From Amoebophrya sp. A120 (Eukaryota; Sar; Dinophyceae; Syndiniales; Amoebophryaceae), in NCBI GenBank assembly GCA_905178155.1, contig CAJINV010000015.1:333309-397308 (forward strand): 64,000 nucleotides of DNA, given 5' to 3'. Under the pieces are notes generated by a model, which saw nothing but the letters and a program-made list of their open reading frames with translations, did not search any database and had not been told where the DNA came from. Shown here piece by piece: positions 35,831 to 49,900 of this stretch (positions are counted from its first letter, which is position 1; each line of letters opens with the position of its first letter). A program made the translations under genes and the position numbers.

Positions 35831-37139
35831 TCCGAGTCGATTTTCGATTTCGAGGACTTGCTGATGTCCCGATCTCGATTTTCGATTTCGGAAAATTCCG
35901 GATTTTTCGCAAACTCCGGACTTTTCGAAATTTCCGGAATTTCCGGAACCCGGAAAATCGATTTTTCGGCAGTCCCGGAAAGTCCAAGCAACGCGCGGAC
36001 TTCCGGAAAACTTGCTCCTCTGGATTTTCAGGAAGTTGGAAAATCGATTTTGGCAAACAGCCGGACAGCCACCTGCCTTACCCACATAGCAGGCCCGCGC
36101 CACCTCTTTTGCCCGCACCACCACTGACGCGGACATCGCACAAGGAGCGGTCCAACAAAATCGATTTTGCACGCCTCGGGTGATTGAACCCGCAGACGAT
36201 TCTGCGAGCCTGAAATAACTAAAATCCCCGACTCTGCGCCCCATCAAGCGCCCAGCGGCTGTCGAGGACTGAGCCGCGGCACCCACCGAGGGCTGTCTGT
36301 TTACAAAATCGATTTTGCGACCCCCGCGCCAGCCGAGAGCCTGTTCCTGGCGCCTCTACGGAGCTCAGAACACGCAGACGGGGCCCATGCCGCTCCCGCG
36401 GCTTTTCAGAACTTGGGCCCGGATGTAAGTCACAAGCTCGGGCGTTTTTCATTGCTTTCTACGCTGGGCCAACGCGATGAATGTGCGGAACTTCATCGGG
36501 GCGCAAGTTCTGGAATTCGCGATCATCCCTAAGCCTGTAGCGTGCGAGCGAAACATCGATCCAAGGCGGGCAGAGGCCCGTCCTCTGCGACTTCGCCCCA
36601 CGCAATCAATTTTGCAGCTTTTGCCGGATTTTCCGGCTTTTGTGTTGGTAAAATCGATTTTGCGACCACGCGCGGATTGTGTGGCCCCGCCCGAGGATAG
36701 GGCATCTTCGAAAAGCGTGCCCGAAGGGTGCGCACAAAATCGAATCTGTCCGCGGGTACTCACAAAATCGATTTTGTGAGCACCGCCCGCCGGGCGGAAC
36801 ATGACAACCCGGCGCCCCCAACCCGGCTGCGGGAATCTTTCTGGCAGCCCGGACGCTCCAGGGTGGGGCCTAACGCCTCAGGACACCGGCAAAAACTGCC
36901 GCGAGACCGAGTTGGCGCATTCTCGAGCTTCGAGAACGCGGGCAACCGACTTCGTTTCGCGCTACTTTGCTTCGCTTGTGGACGTTAGCAGCCGCGGCAC
37001 AAAGTCGATTTTTTGCGGCGTGCCTGGATTTTTTGCGGATTTTTTTCCGATTTTCTTAACATTTTTGAAGTCGGTCCAAATCAGTACTAACTTCTCGCGA
37101 AGGGACGAAGGGACAAGCAAAAGGGACACGTGCTCTCAT

Positions 37140-37880
37140 GCATTTCCTGAAAAGGGACAAGGGACAAGGGACAATGACCACGTGGATATCATCCATTTCC
37201 TGAAAAGGGACAAGGGACAAGGGACAATGACCGCTTGTGTATCATCCATTTCCTGGAAAGGGACAAGGGACAATGACCGCCTGTGTATCCTCCATTTCCT
37301 GAAAAGGGACAAGGGACAAGGGACAATGACCGCTTGTGTGTCCTCCATTTCCTGAAAAGGGACAAGGGACAATGACCGCTTGCGTATCCTCCATTTCCTG
37401 AAAAGGGACAAGGGACAAGGGACGATGCCCGCTTGTGAATCCTGCATTTTCCGAAAAGGGACAAGGGACAAGGGCCGCTTGTATATCCTCCATGTTCCGA
37501 AAAGGGACAAGGGACAAGGGACAAGGGCCGCTGGTATCTCCTCCATTTTCCGGAAAGGGACAAGGGACAAGGGACAATGGCCGCACGTATATCCTTGAAG
37601 TTCCCAAAAGGGACAAGGGACAAGGGACACATGTATGCCATCCGATACCCGAAAAGGGACAAGGGACAAGGGAAAGCGTTTATATTCTCCAAGATCCGAA
37701 AAGGGACAAGGGACAAGGGACGCCGTTACACTCTCCGATACCCGAAAAGGGACAAGGGACACGGGGCGCATGCATTTCCCCCATTTCCCGAAAAGCGACA
37801 AGGGGCAAGGGGCACCTGCCGCCCTTCATTTGCCCAAAAGGGGCAAGGGACGTGGGACCCCAGGCAGCCTCCATTTACCT
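37140..37880. repeat. GGGACAA minisatellite
   Basis: About 13 units of 47-62 bp, each with AAAAGGGACAAGGGACAAGG followed by a variable segment that often ends in TCCTCCATTTCC. The units decay toward the right. Confidence 0.9.
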
Positions 37881-38149
37881 TAAAGGGACAAAGGACAAGG
37901 GACGTGCGACCCGAAGGAGCCGAAGCCGCTAAATTGGAAGAGATCCCGGCGACATGCCCTGCACCGCCACCTCCCCAGGTAGACCCGCGCCATTCCCGCC
38001 GTCTCTGTCTCCTCTCGTTCTCTTTCTCCCGTCGCCTGGTCCCTTCGCTTTTCCCCTCGCACCCGTCCCCCCCCTCATTTGTCTCTCCCTCCCTTTGTCC
38101 CTCTCTCCCTTTCGGCTGGTCCCCTGGTCCCCTCCTGGTCCCCTGCGCC

Positions 38150-38770
38150 CCCGGTCCCTTCTCGCCTGTCCCTTGTCCCCTGTCCCTGTGTCCCTTCTCG
38201 CCTGTCGCTTGTCCCTGTGTCCCTTCTCCCCTGTCCCTTGTCCCTGTGTCCCTTCTCGCCCGTCCCTTGTCCCTGTGTCCCTTCTCGCCTGTCCCTTCTC
38301 CCCTGTCCCTGTGTCCCTGTGTCCCTGTGTCCCTGTGTCCCTGTGTCCCTGTGTCCCTGTGTCCCTGTGTCCCTGTGTCCCTGTGTCCCTGTGTCCCTTC
38401 TCCCCTGTCCCTGCGTCCCTTCTCCCCTGTCCCTTGTCCCTGTGTCCCTTCTCGCCCGTCCCTTGTCCCTGTGTCCCTTCTCGCCTGTCCCTTGTCCCTG
38501 TGTCCCTTCTCGCCTGTCCCTTCTCCCCTGTCCCTTGTCCCTGTGTCCCTTCTCGCCCGTCCCTTGTCCCTGTGTCCCTTCTCGCCTGTCCCTTCTCCCC
38601 TGTCCCTTGTCCCTTCTCGCCTGTCCCTTCTCCCATGTCCCCGTGTCCCTTCTCGCCTGTCCCTTGTCCCTTCTCGCCTGTCCCTTGTCCCTTGTCCCTT
38701 GTCCCTTTCGCCTGTCCCTTGTCCCTTTCGCCTGTCCCTTGTCCCTTTCGCCTGTCCCTTTCTCCCTTCC
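38150..38770. repeat. GTCCCT minisatellite with 8-bp core array
   Basis: Units of GTCCCTTGTCCCTGTGTCCC and CTTCTCGCCT. A perfect 8-bp array (CTGTGTCC) runs about 38304-38397. It is inverted in sense relative to the array at 37140. Confidence 0.9.
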
Positions 38771-38977
38771 CGGTCAGAACCTGGGTCGCCTCCCGGCCCC
38801 TCGGGGACCTACAGCGTGTCCCTTTTGCTTGTCCCTTCGTCCCTTCGTCCCTTCGCGAGAAGGGACAAGGGACCTTTTCGCCGCTTTCGTCGCTTCAAAG
38901 CCGACCTTTGTCCCTTGTCCCTCTTCCGGACCAAAAAAAGGGACAAGGGACAAGGGACCCCCCCACAGCTAAGTATA

Positions 38978-41900
38978 CCCTTGCGACAAAAAAATCGAGC
39001 ATAGGCTCGTGATTCAGGCAAAGAAAATGCGAAAATTGCAATAGAGAGCCAAAAGTCAAACAAAAAGTTGCTTATTAAAACACTGTTGTGTGACACTTGT
39101 TGATTCTTTTTCACAAACAAAATCGGACTTGAGCCCGGTGCCGGACTGGAGCACGGAGCTGGCGGAAGAATTAGTTCTGGAAAATGTTGTACTGCGCCGC
39201 GGGAATCATGATTCGTAGATGAATCGGGTTCAAGACGAGAAGGATTACCTATGTTCAGTCCTGCACCGCAATAGTTGACCACAACGCGGTCGTCGGAACA
39301 AGGGGGATCGCTATGTACTTGTTCGTCGAAGCAGCGCGATAGACCCTCAGAGTGCTCGACAGGGTGGGATACACGTCGTTGCAAGCGCTGCCCTCGTCTA
39401 ACAGGATCACCAGCGACGTTCATGTGGTCCTCCTCCCGCAGGTCAGTGATATCAACATGTTGACCATTGTCACCTACACGACAAAACAAATCCTCTGCAG
39501 CGTCGATCATTCCTCCCACACGCGGAACAACCCTCCTTTGCTCCATCCGCGCTGCAGTGGGGTCCTGGAAGGCGTGCATGAAAAAGCGAGCACAATGCTC
39601 AAGTTTTTTGCAAAAGTTCTTCGCATTTCTGCAGGGGTTTGTTGTACAACTTCTGCCGGAGATTGTTCTGTGTCGGCCGGAAGAATCATCTTCATCTTCA
39701 GTAAGAACAAACCGTGTTGTTGTATCATGATCCTCTAAATCCCTTCTAGCCGAAGACGGGCTGCGGGACGACACGCCAGATGAACTTCGTCGCCGATACG
39801 CAGAAGTAGCCCCAAGAACTGCACCTCCCGCATGCGAAGTTTGGTGTTCTCGTCGCTGCCGACCGGCTCTTGCGTGCAGATTTTGTTGCACGGAAGATGA
39901 ACCACGTCGATACTGACTGCATCTCCCCGACGGTAACGTGGAAAACACCGGCACAATGTGCTGCAAATTTTCCTCGTTAGAATTTTGGCCTGCTCCAGCA
40001 GCAGCAGTTCTTCTTTGTGCTTCCACCTGGTCGCCGTCCTTTCGTTCTTGCTGCACGGTGGTCCTCGGCTGACCATGTTGCTGCTCAACACCACGGGTGG
40101 TCTTCAGAGGACCATTTTTACGACCCGCAGAAGTAGTAGAACAACTACCACTCACACAACAACTCTGGCCACGATCATTCTCCTGCTGCTCCCTTGTGGT
40201 CACCAGCCGCTCCTGGTACTGCTGAAGATGCGTCATGTATCGCACGAAAAAACTGTTTCACTGTGGTGATTTAGCAAAATCTGCATCACAAGTTTGTGAC
40301 GCGTGACACTGAAAGTCTGTCATGCGAGGTTCCTAAGGGAAAACACAGCTACAAATCCACTGTCTTGCACGTGTGGCATGACACACACTTCTGCGTTCCA
40401 TTTTCTGCATCACAAGTTCACAGTGAAACAGTTTTTTCTTGCGATATCATGGCATGCCCGATCACGGCGCGCCGGATTGTCGCCGTGCTCGGAAGTAGTG
40501 GCGAAAATGAGGATATGGAATTTGTTGAACGGCCGCTGCGAGACACCACCGGCGGACGAGACGAAGAAGCAGGTGCGGTCCTTGTAGATGTTTCCATAGA
40601 TGATTTTGCACCACGTAGCTTCGTCCCGCTACTACTACAACCACCTGCCTTCGACGACGCTGCTACCGCCCCGCCCCACCGATCCGGGGGCGGGGAGCTG
40701 CTTGTTGTCTTCATCCCTTCTTTCGAGGTTTTTCTGTTCCTTGGGGTTTTGCTTGAAGATAATATTGTTCCCTGCCCCGAACTACAACTAGAGCTTCGGT
40801 GAACGACGACCGCAAGTGCGCTCGACGAACTCGTTGCAGCTGTATTTCCAGCTGGGGGCGATTTCGCCCGGGCGCTGAGATAGCCTTCCACAATATTCGC
40901 GCGAAACATCTCGCGGAGTTTTTGGGTCCCAGGAGATACCTGGCGGGAGAAGGTGGAGAGGGCTTGCTGGGCCTCGGAGGAACCGCTACATGGGAGAGGA
41001 CCGCGGGCTTCGGCTTCGCCTAGGTGATCTGGTAGTAGATTACCATCCTCTACCTCGGAAAGGGTTAATGTTGACGATGATTCATCACGTTCGGCGCCCT
41101 CCAGGCTTCCTGCTCGAACTTCCGGTGTCGAAGTTTGTTCGGCAACGGGGGTACAGCACGTGCTACTAATGCTCTTATCAACACGTTTCATCGCGTTCGC
41201 CTTCTCTGTGGTCTTACCTCGTTGCACCAACAAGGATTGCGAATTCCTGCTCTTGATGCTTTTTCGCTCGCGCAAGCCCTCGTCTGTTCTTGATGGTATA
41301 ATTGAGACGGCCCGTTCCACCTGCGCTTGGCTTTCCTTGCTTGCGGAAGAAGCTTTTTGATGTACACCTTCTACTACCGATGGATCATGCGAAGTAGATC
41401 TACTTCCATCTTGACCCGGTGATGACGGTATCATGTGACCCACCTTATGAGGATCAGGATGAGCAGTAGTAGCTTGTTCCCGCTCATGTTGCAAGCGGAG
41501 CTGCTGCTGTTGCGCACCTCCTCGTCCTGCTGGAGCGGCTGTCTCTGCCGCGGCCCGTTCAGAGGAAGATGAAACCGACGCCGGCGATGCAGATGATGTT
41601 GGCGATAACGGTAGTACTAGAGAGCCCACCCCAGACGTCGCATTTTTGCTGTTCGATAAAATCCGCTGCACGCTGGGTTGCTCCAACAAATCCTCCAGAA
41701 AATCAACCGACGAGCGATCATCGTCTTCAGTATCTGTGGGATCATCATTCCGGCTCGTATCTTCAGAAGGCTCGTCATCATCATTCTCTTGATGTTGTAT
41801 GTGAGCCGAGGAAGACAAGCCTTGTTTTGATCCACTATCGCGCCGTCGGAGAACAGAACTCCGACTGTCCTCCCGCCCGTCGTTCTCCGACACACTGCTC

Positions 41901-42553
41901 AGCCCCTGTTCCAAGTCTAACTGCACGAGATCAAGATCTTCATGCGTTCGTCCCGCGGAACCGCGCAGCTGCAAATCGAATGATCGTAGGGGTGCAAAGT
42001 CGCTGTCATACTGTTCATCAGGCGCAGCGCTTCTACCTCTCCTGGTTGAAAATGTTCCAGACGGCGACCCACTAGGAGGACTCCGACTACCATCCTCCTC
42101 ACTGGGGCTGCGACTATGATCGGAGTCAAACGACCCGCCCCCATCCCACGACGGAAATCCGCCGCCGCGTCTAGAAGTTGTACCAGTATTTAGAAGTGCC
42201 CCGCGCGGACTCGATGCACCGCCGAGTTTCAGAATTCCGGTCAGACAGGCGGAGGCGGTGAAGAGGGATGTAGTTGCTCTTGAGGGAGTTGTTGTACTTC
42301 TAGTACGTGTAGTGAAGGAGTTGTGCCGGTGCTCGTTGTGGTGCCGCTCCGCTTCTCGAACTTGCTGTGCAATTTCCACCCCTGCTTCGTCGACACGCGA
42401 CAGTAGGAATTCAAGTCGTGCAGGAACAGGCGGTAGCGCCCACACGATAAAATAAGCTTTTGCTATTGACAAAAAAAACTTCATCTTCGTGTTGAAAATC
42501 TGGTGCGATTTGCAGACGAAAGTTGCAGTAGAAGTATGATCTTGCAATTTCAT
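38978..42553 (-). CDS. Secreted or anchored low-complexity protein, 3' end unresolved
   Basis: The ATG at 42553, or the next in-frame ATG at 42484 which gives a better signal peptide (Met-Lys-Phe-Phe-Leu-Ser-Ile-Ala, then Trp-Ala-Leu-Pro-Pro), starts a long chain rich in Ser, Glu, Arg, Gly and Gln with many Ser clusters. It is interrupted once by a family G introner (40238-40446), across which Gly-His-Ala-Met-Thr-His-Leu-Gln reads in frame. No domain is recognised; export or insertion in the secretory pathway is inferred from the N-terminus. The frame stays open to the edge of element Y. Removing Y and X as if they were introns would end the protein a few codons later (Cys-Arg-Lys-Ile-Cys-Gly-stop). 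An ordinary intron before the low-GC tail near 39100 is the alternative. Confidence 0.6.
40238..40446. mobile_element. Introner family G
   Basis: Perfect flanks TCATG. Termini AAAAAACTGTTTCACTGTG and inverse. Confidence 0.88.
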
Positions 42554-43951
42554 GAAGATAAAATGTATTCTCGAGGCAGACGATGCAAAAGCAAAAAATT
42601 ATCAACTAAAAAACGGCTACAGGATGCAAGTCGTAGCAGTTGTGTTGTATGAGTATGATCATATCGCGCATAAAAGCACTACTACAACAGCTCCTACGAT
42701 TCGCTGGTGTGGTCATTGAGAGTGTTAGTTCGTGTTGTATGAATATAATAATTCGCTGTGCCTTTTGCTATACCACGGACGAGATCCGGCACAAAAATCG
42801 AAATCCATATTCGGAACTACCGCCGTTATTCACAAGAGTGACCAGATGTGATCTACTTCACAAAAAAGGAAACATTCGAACAGATAAATGCAAACCCACA
42901 CACACAACCAAATCAGGTGATCTACTTCCGAGTCAGAACATGCGAAACTACGCACAACTAGACCTAGAGCAAGCCACGGTACGTATAGGGTTTAGAGCGC
43001 CTCGTGCGTGTATCTCGCGAGCAAATTTTTCGCCTTTTTTTTGAAATTTGCGAGAGTCCGTCGCTGCATTTTTTCGAGGAAAAAACGAAAGCGTCCGTCT
43101 CCGCGTTTGAGGCCCGATCGTTTCAAGTTTATTCCGTGCACAGAATTCTTGTTTTCCGCCCGTGTGCTTCGAATATAAAGTTCGAACACCGGAGGTTCCA
43201 CTTAGGACCTACCTGATTCATGCTACTGGCACTAAAACCTCTTGTCGGCTGCACACCGCAGCCCAGCGTGCGCGGACCACACGGTCGTGAGCCGCATTAA
43301 TACTTCAACTTCACGCTGGGAAAAATCAAACTTGTCTTGCTCTTTGTCAAGGATATTCTCGAGTTTTTTGTCGTCTTTGCGTGGGCGGCTACTTTACTTT
43401 TTCTTGAAGGTTTTTAAAGTATTTCTTCGCTAGTAGGCCGCCAACAATGATGAATTCACAAAAAATAATTCAAGGTGAGCTATGAGGGTACAAGGGGTCC
43501 TCGTAATGGTATAGAAGATTGAGATTGACGAGGATTAGGATAAGTATCACCGAAGCATTTTTTAGATCGGGGTCATCATGCCGGCTCAAATCCCAAAGTC
43601 AACCAAAGTCAATGAATAGACTAAAAATGATCTGTAGTAGAAGTAGACACAATAAAACAACTAATAGAGTACAAAATCAGTACGAAGTTTGTTTCTGAAT
43701 GACATCACAATGAGTTTGAAAAAGCCTGCTTCTAAATTCACGATGTTTTTTCTTCGAAATTTTTTCCGAGTTGTTCCAAGACCTATAGACATGTCTGAAA
43801 GTAGTTGAAAAAAGTTGAAAAATAGTAAATCAAACTACTAGCACTGCTGTTCCATGTAGTAGTTCGTTCAATTTCGCTCACGCTCATTGTACTTATCTTA
43901 AAAAGTCGCTCCTCCAAATAGCATTTTTGTCCTCCTGCCGAAAAATGTTTT
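42554..43951. other. Intergenic, AT-rich
   Basis: Region between the Sec31 stop and the next gene. No introner, no credible coding frame and no recognisable terminator. Confidence 0.55.
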
Positions 43952-46900
43952 TTATCGCATCTGCTTTTCCAATTCCGTGACGCACCGGTGAATCCCGACG
44001 AGCCAATACTGGTCTATGGCGTTCTCAACTGTTACATCTTCAGCTGTTACATGGATTTGTGATGCAAGAATGGCAAAAATGAAAGGGGCGCCCTTGCGCG
44101 TCTTGCATGACAGATTTGGCACAGATTCTCAGCCTCTTTGGCTCTTCGAGAATCTGTCATGCGAAGCAGCTTGATCGTGTCGATTCTGATAATGTGATCT
44201 TGCATGACAAATCGTCTAACAGTTGAGAATGTAACATTTGAGAACGCCATATGGTCCTTCTGTGTCATGCCAGTACTGGACGACAGCTGTTGCTTGATCG
44301 ACTTCACGGTATTCACATCGCTTACCGATTGCGCGAGTTCGATCAGTTTTAAACCGACCTGTTCGTTCAGCTGGCCCGATTCTAACGCGTCGTAGATCGC
44401 CTGGAACCGTTTCCTCGTGTCGTCCACTACCCGCTTGGCCTATCAAATGCAAAAATGTCTGGGTCTGGATCATGCACATTTTGCATGACTCCTGATGTCT
44501 GTGATGCATGCCCTAGCATCACAGATTTTATGAGGGCTTCCTGATGCCTATAACGCATCAGAAATGCGCTCTCGCCATGACAAAAACTGGACCTCTGTTG
44601 CCGTTCATGCAATACAGATTTATTGTAGAATCCAAATCCAGCATTACAAGTTGCTATCTTCCAGACCTAGACATTTTTGCAATCCATATAGCCGGCTGGA
44701 CCTGTGCGTACTGCGAGAAAAGCTGCTCGAGGCCTTGCTTGACCGTGGAAATGTCCGCCGGAGAGGCGATCCACACGGGCTGGCCACCTGAGGTTTATAC
44801 ATAGGTGATTCTCATACTCACATCAACATTGATCACTTGTACAGAATCATCTCAAAGATCTTCAGACACAAGGATCGAAGGTGGCTTACTCCGAGTCCGA
44901 GTCGCGGCTTACTTAGGTGACGACCACCTGACATGATTCTCACACTCCGCTTTGTAGTGAGACAGGTCGTGAGGGTGAGTGGGAGCAACTCTCTGTGTGC
45001 ATCAATCTCTCTCATCTAACTAAAAGTACTCACTCTCTACTTTTCAACATCCAAATGACACATATTAACTCCAGAGTAAAGACCGACCATCCACCATCTT
45101 TTATCGCGTCAAGATAAAAAAATCTCAACTTCTCGATTCGCTCAACAAAAAATCAAACTGCAGTACCTGCCGCCGGACTCTGATCTGCCTGCGTGGCGTT
45201 CACCTGGGCGTTCAATCCGGCTGTGGCTTCGTTCGTGTGCAGAGTCGATTGCGTTGGGTTCGGGATCGGCCAAGGGGTAGGTAATCCTTCGATGACAGGC
45301 TATCCTACGCAAAAGCATCGCACTCGTAGTATTAATTGCAGTCCTGCATTACAAGTTTTTTTCTCAAGGCAAATCTGCATGACACATTCTATTTCTCATG
45401 CTGAGGAAATCTGTATTGCATTTATACGAGTACGATACTTTTGCAATGCATACAGGCTCTGCGGCGGCCATGGGAGCGGTCGACCGACCGCCTGCCACGG
45501 CCGAGCCCATGACTTGTTCTGTATGGAGTTTGTATGTTGAAAAGTGGATCTGGAAGTTTATATGTGAACTATATCAAGTGCTACTGCAGCTAGTAGTAAC
45601 CTGCATCAGCATGAGATGGGAATTATGTCTTTGACAAAACACAACATCAAAATCAATTATCACTACGTTGCTGCGGCGGTGGCCCGCCTCCTCCCATGCT
45701 CATCTGCTGTGGCTGCATCTGCGGCTGCATGTGGCCACCACCTTTCATTCCGCCCACCTGCGGACTTGCGCCGTACATGCCCCCGCCGCCCGGGGGGCCG
45801 CTCATCATGGACGTGTTGGCCGTACTGCCTCCCATCGGGCCTCCCGGAGCCGACATGGGTGTGGTATTAGTGGTCGGCGTTGCAGGTGGGGGCATTGCCA
45901 TGGGGTTGCTGATGTTCTGCATGGGCGGTTGCATCATGCTGTTTGGATTCCCCATCCTTCCCGCTTCCCCACTGTTCATCGACGGTGTCATGGTCATCGG
46001 GTTACTCGACATACCGCCCTTCATGTGACTCCCGACCGGGGGCATCTGATTGGCTTTCTGGTGCGACATGGGCTGCTGCGAAGTTGTCGGCATGGACGGA
46101 TTTCTGGCCGGGGTTTGCGGGGCTATGCCTCGGTTGGGTGGTGCAGCCGAGCCAGGTCCGCCCATCGGAGGTTGCTGCATCCCCTTTTGTATCAAATGTA
46201 AAAATGTCTGGGACTGGAAACTTGTAATGCTAAAAATGAATGATAGACGCACTGCAATACGCAGCTATGCATGACAAATTTTTTGGCTGCCATGTGTTAC
46301 GTATTCCGTGTGGCAAACTGCGTTTTTGCATGACATCAGGTAAGAAGGCTTTTTCGTGCCTATGCAACACAGATTCCCGAGTCATGCCAGACAAGCATGA
46401 CAAACTTGCATTCTTCCAGACCCAGACATTTTTACATTTCATATTTTGCGATGCCGCCATCCCGCGTTGCCCCTGTGGCCCGGTGGGGGGTAAACCGGAT
46501 TTGCCACCTGAAAAGTTTATTTGATGATGCGAAAAATTTTTGTACGAAAACTAGTTTGTAGTTCGTATAGTTCTTAGGGACCACATCAACGTTCATCTGT
46601 GCGGTATGAATGTGTGTATCTACCAGCACAACATCTTTCTTGATCAAAAGGCCAAATGCGAGCAGCACGACAGCGTGGTTAGTTTCTTTCATCTTCTTTA
46701 CGGGCGACGAGGGTCGTTGTAGAAGATTCTTGTAGATGGATCTTCTTCTTCAGCAGGTTGTGAACCGCGCATCATCTACTCTATAGCTGTTTTTACTACA
46801 CTTTCCGTCGCTGCATGTTACTTATTTTGCAGGACTAGTACAAGATCACACCCACACGTCATCAACTCGCAAGAATAGGTAAAAGCGTATTATACCAGTT

Positions 46901-49900
46901 TGCTTCCCCGCCCCTGGTCCGTACATGCCCCCTCCCATTCCCGGCGACACCTTGATCGACACCTGCTGAAACGGCATTTCCCCGGGGTGCTGGAACCCGC
47001 CCTTGTGGATTTCTTCCTGAGGTAACGCGTGAAAAATCCTGTGTCTCAGCAATGCCGAGCTCGGGTCGTTCTTCAGCCGCTGGAGCTGTCGCATGGCGCT
47101 TGTCATTCTCCCGGAATTCGCCAATAGTTCCGCGTACTGAGTGAGCTTCAAAGTGAAAAGCCCCAACTCCGTGCTGTTCGGTTGATTCTGAGCGGTATTG
47201 TTCACCACCGTATGCACTGCAAATATGTTTGGGTCTGGATAAAGAATGATGCACACATCTGTGGTCAACATGCAGTTTTTGCATCTGCAAAAAGGTCATC
47301 GATCTGAAATGCACTGTCAGAGCATGGCAAATTCTGCGAAGGTTTTGAAGCCACGACGCCGAGTCTCCTGCAGTAGTTAAAATTATGCCCTCTCGTCCAC
47401 GTCCTAGACGAGACGAAAAACGAACGGTTTTTGCTGAGGACGCAAATACATGAGATTTTTGTCTACAACAACTCCAGACTTCGGATCACAAGTTATTGGA
47501 ATCTACTAGACACTTCCAGACATCTTTCTGGACATGTTTGCAATGCGTATGCCGTTTGCGTGATGTCCTGCCACACCGTCATGCGCTCGACCAAAGCTTG
47601 GAGCGCCAAGTGCTGGCTGTTCACGGGCGAACTCGCTCCCGGGTTGCTGCTCGTCATCCCGACGCCCATACTGGACCAGTACTGGATCGTCTTCCCGAAA
47701 TTCTTCGAGCAGACGCAACACAAATATCCAGTGAGAATTTTTTTCAGTACACGACGTACAAATTCCTGCACTCGTCGGGCATGACAGAGTTGTTCTTTTG
47801 CCACGAACCTACTTCGCGATACAAGTCGAGGGTGTAATTAAAAGTTGCCGGAATTTATTGTCATGCATCTTGTAGCTGTGTACGGAAAATTTTTGTCTAG
47901 CATAATAGCACCGCGGAGCGCACGTCAAACTTTTCGTGCTCCAACCTGTCGGCGAGTTTTTCGGTTAAATACCGCCAAGCCTGTATGGAACTGCCAGGAT
48001 CGAAATTGACAAAGTCGAAAAATTTGTGATGCATAAAATGCATGACGCGGAATACGTGTGTTGCAGAGCAGGCAAGTGAGGCCGATTATAAGCCTGTTTG
48101 GGGTTATAGATCGAGCTGCTAAAGCAGCATGAGAGAATCAGCCTTCTTTGCCTAAACAGCATTACAAACTGGATTTAGGCGCCCCCAGAATTTGTCATGC
48201 GCCACTTAGAAACTGGGTTCGAACTGGAATCCATTTTATGCATGGCAAATCATTTCGATTTTGTCAACTTCGATTCTGACACTTCCATAGCCTGGTCGTG
48301 CTCCGCGTAGGTGGCAAGCAAGGCGAGCGTCTCTTTCCAGTTGTTCAGGTTGCTGTCATATGCATTGCAAATACGTCTGGGTCTGGAAGAGTACGCGACT
48401 TGTGACGCAGGACCTAGCATGACAGATTCTGTGAGATCTCTATCATGCCTATTCTGCATGAGAAACTCCCCCTCACGACCCTGGTCGAAAATGGACGGCT
48501 TTTGGTACTCATGCAAGACAGATTCTTGTATGATTCAGATGTAGCATGACAAGTTGCTATGTTCCAGACCCAGACATATTTGCAATCCATATGTCACAGA
48601 CCAGTGCTTCGAGTTGGTTCTGCACCACATTCCCAATCGTGGACAAAAACGGATCCTGCTGGCTCTGGATGTATTCGTCACGGACCTTGGCGAACAGCTC
48701 CGGCTCGGGGTACGCGATGAGGAGCGCGTCAGCAACGCGACCACACCTGGTCAATGACAATGAGGGTTGTTCTTTCGCATAAACATGATGCATAGCCGCA
48801 TCTCAAATCTCCTGAGCCGCGAGGAAAATCAACATGACAAATTGCGCTTTTGTGTTATGAAAAAATCAGACACGACCAGAATAGTTGAACGTTTTTCTTT
48901 TGTCTAGAGCACTAATAAAATACTTCAAACAAATTTCCACGGCTGCTTCCCTGCTTCCGACCAAGAAATTTTGTCGGATGAGGAGCTCCGGTCCCTGGTT
49001 CCAATGTATAAAAGTGCACTCAACTTACTACTCCCCCTGCCTCCCCTGCACATTTGTAATGCAAAAATACCAAATCCACATGTTGTCTTCAAATACTGTG
49101 CGCATGACAAATCTTCAGAAGATGTGTCATGCGAAGGCTCCACTTCATCTGCCATTGCTTGTGTTGCTGCTGAGGCATTTCAACAAATGAGGGCCGCGGG
49201 GAAGCAGCCTGGGGAGTAGTTGTGCACTGCAAGGATACAGTCCGAAGCGGAGTCGACCTTCTTTTGCTGTAGTTGGAGTTCTCTGCATTGCAAAAGTATC
49301 GTACTCGTAGTAATTGCAGGCATGCATTACAAATCTCCATCCCAAGGTAAAACAGCATGACAAATTCGATTTGTGGTCATGCTGAGCTACTTTGTAATGC
49401 AATTACTACTATATACGATGCTTTTGCACAGGATAAGTTCCTCCTCCTCCTTTTTCCTCGCCAACTGCAGATCCTCCTGTTTCTTTATCACAAGGAAAAA
49501 TGCCCCCTCCCCATATCGAAAACGAAATTTGTGATGCTGTATTTGAGTACACAAATCGACTTGTAATGCTAGAAGGCCAAGAGACGCAGCTGTGGCTTCG
49601 TTTGCAGGCAATCTGTGATGCTGTTTCCCACTTCCAGCTGCCCCCTGTCATGCTAAGATGCAAGGCTTTCCCACGCCAACCAGCACTACAGTCCGCATCT
49701 TTTCTCTTCTAGCATGACAAAGCTGATTTGTGACCACAAATCTGCATCACAAATTTCTAGTTTGAGTATGGGGTGGGGGGATTTTTCATTTGATATTCTT
49801 CTGCGCCTCCTTCTGGGCCATGGTGCTGAAAAAGTCTTTATGAAATGTAAAAATATCTGGGTCTGGAAGAATGCAAGATTTGTCATGCATATTTCTCACG

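Larger units (their letters stand above)
33916..38977. mobile_element. 5.06-kb element Y with 121-bp terminal inverted repeats and three minisatellites
   Basis: 33916-34036 and 38857-38977 are exact inverted repeats starting TATACTTAGCTGTGGGGG. The interior holds arrays at 34140-34820, 37140-37880 and 38150-38770, plus GC-rich unique sequence scattered with the palindrome AAAATCGATTTT. No transposase is recognisable; the long open frames inside are repeat artefacts. It sits 15 bp from element X and shares its TATA-type ends. Confidence 0.85.

Noticed and set aside
37140-37880. Regularly spaced repeats resembling a CRISPR array
   Set aside because: The repeat itself is internally repetitive and varies in copy number, the intervening segments are similar to each other, and the setting is eukaryotic. 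It is a minisatellite.
37577-39004. Open frames of 235-475 codons with endless Pro/Ser/Leu/Cys repeats
   Set aside because: They are translations of the GTCCCT minisatellite. All frames stay open because the repeat lacks stops, and they run through the inverted end of element Y.
45653-45666. In-frame stop as the end of a shorter Sec31
   Set aside because: A GT-AG intron starts just before it, and the downstream exons encode the conserved C-terminal domain.
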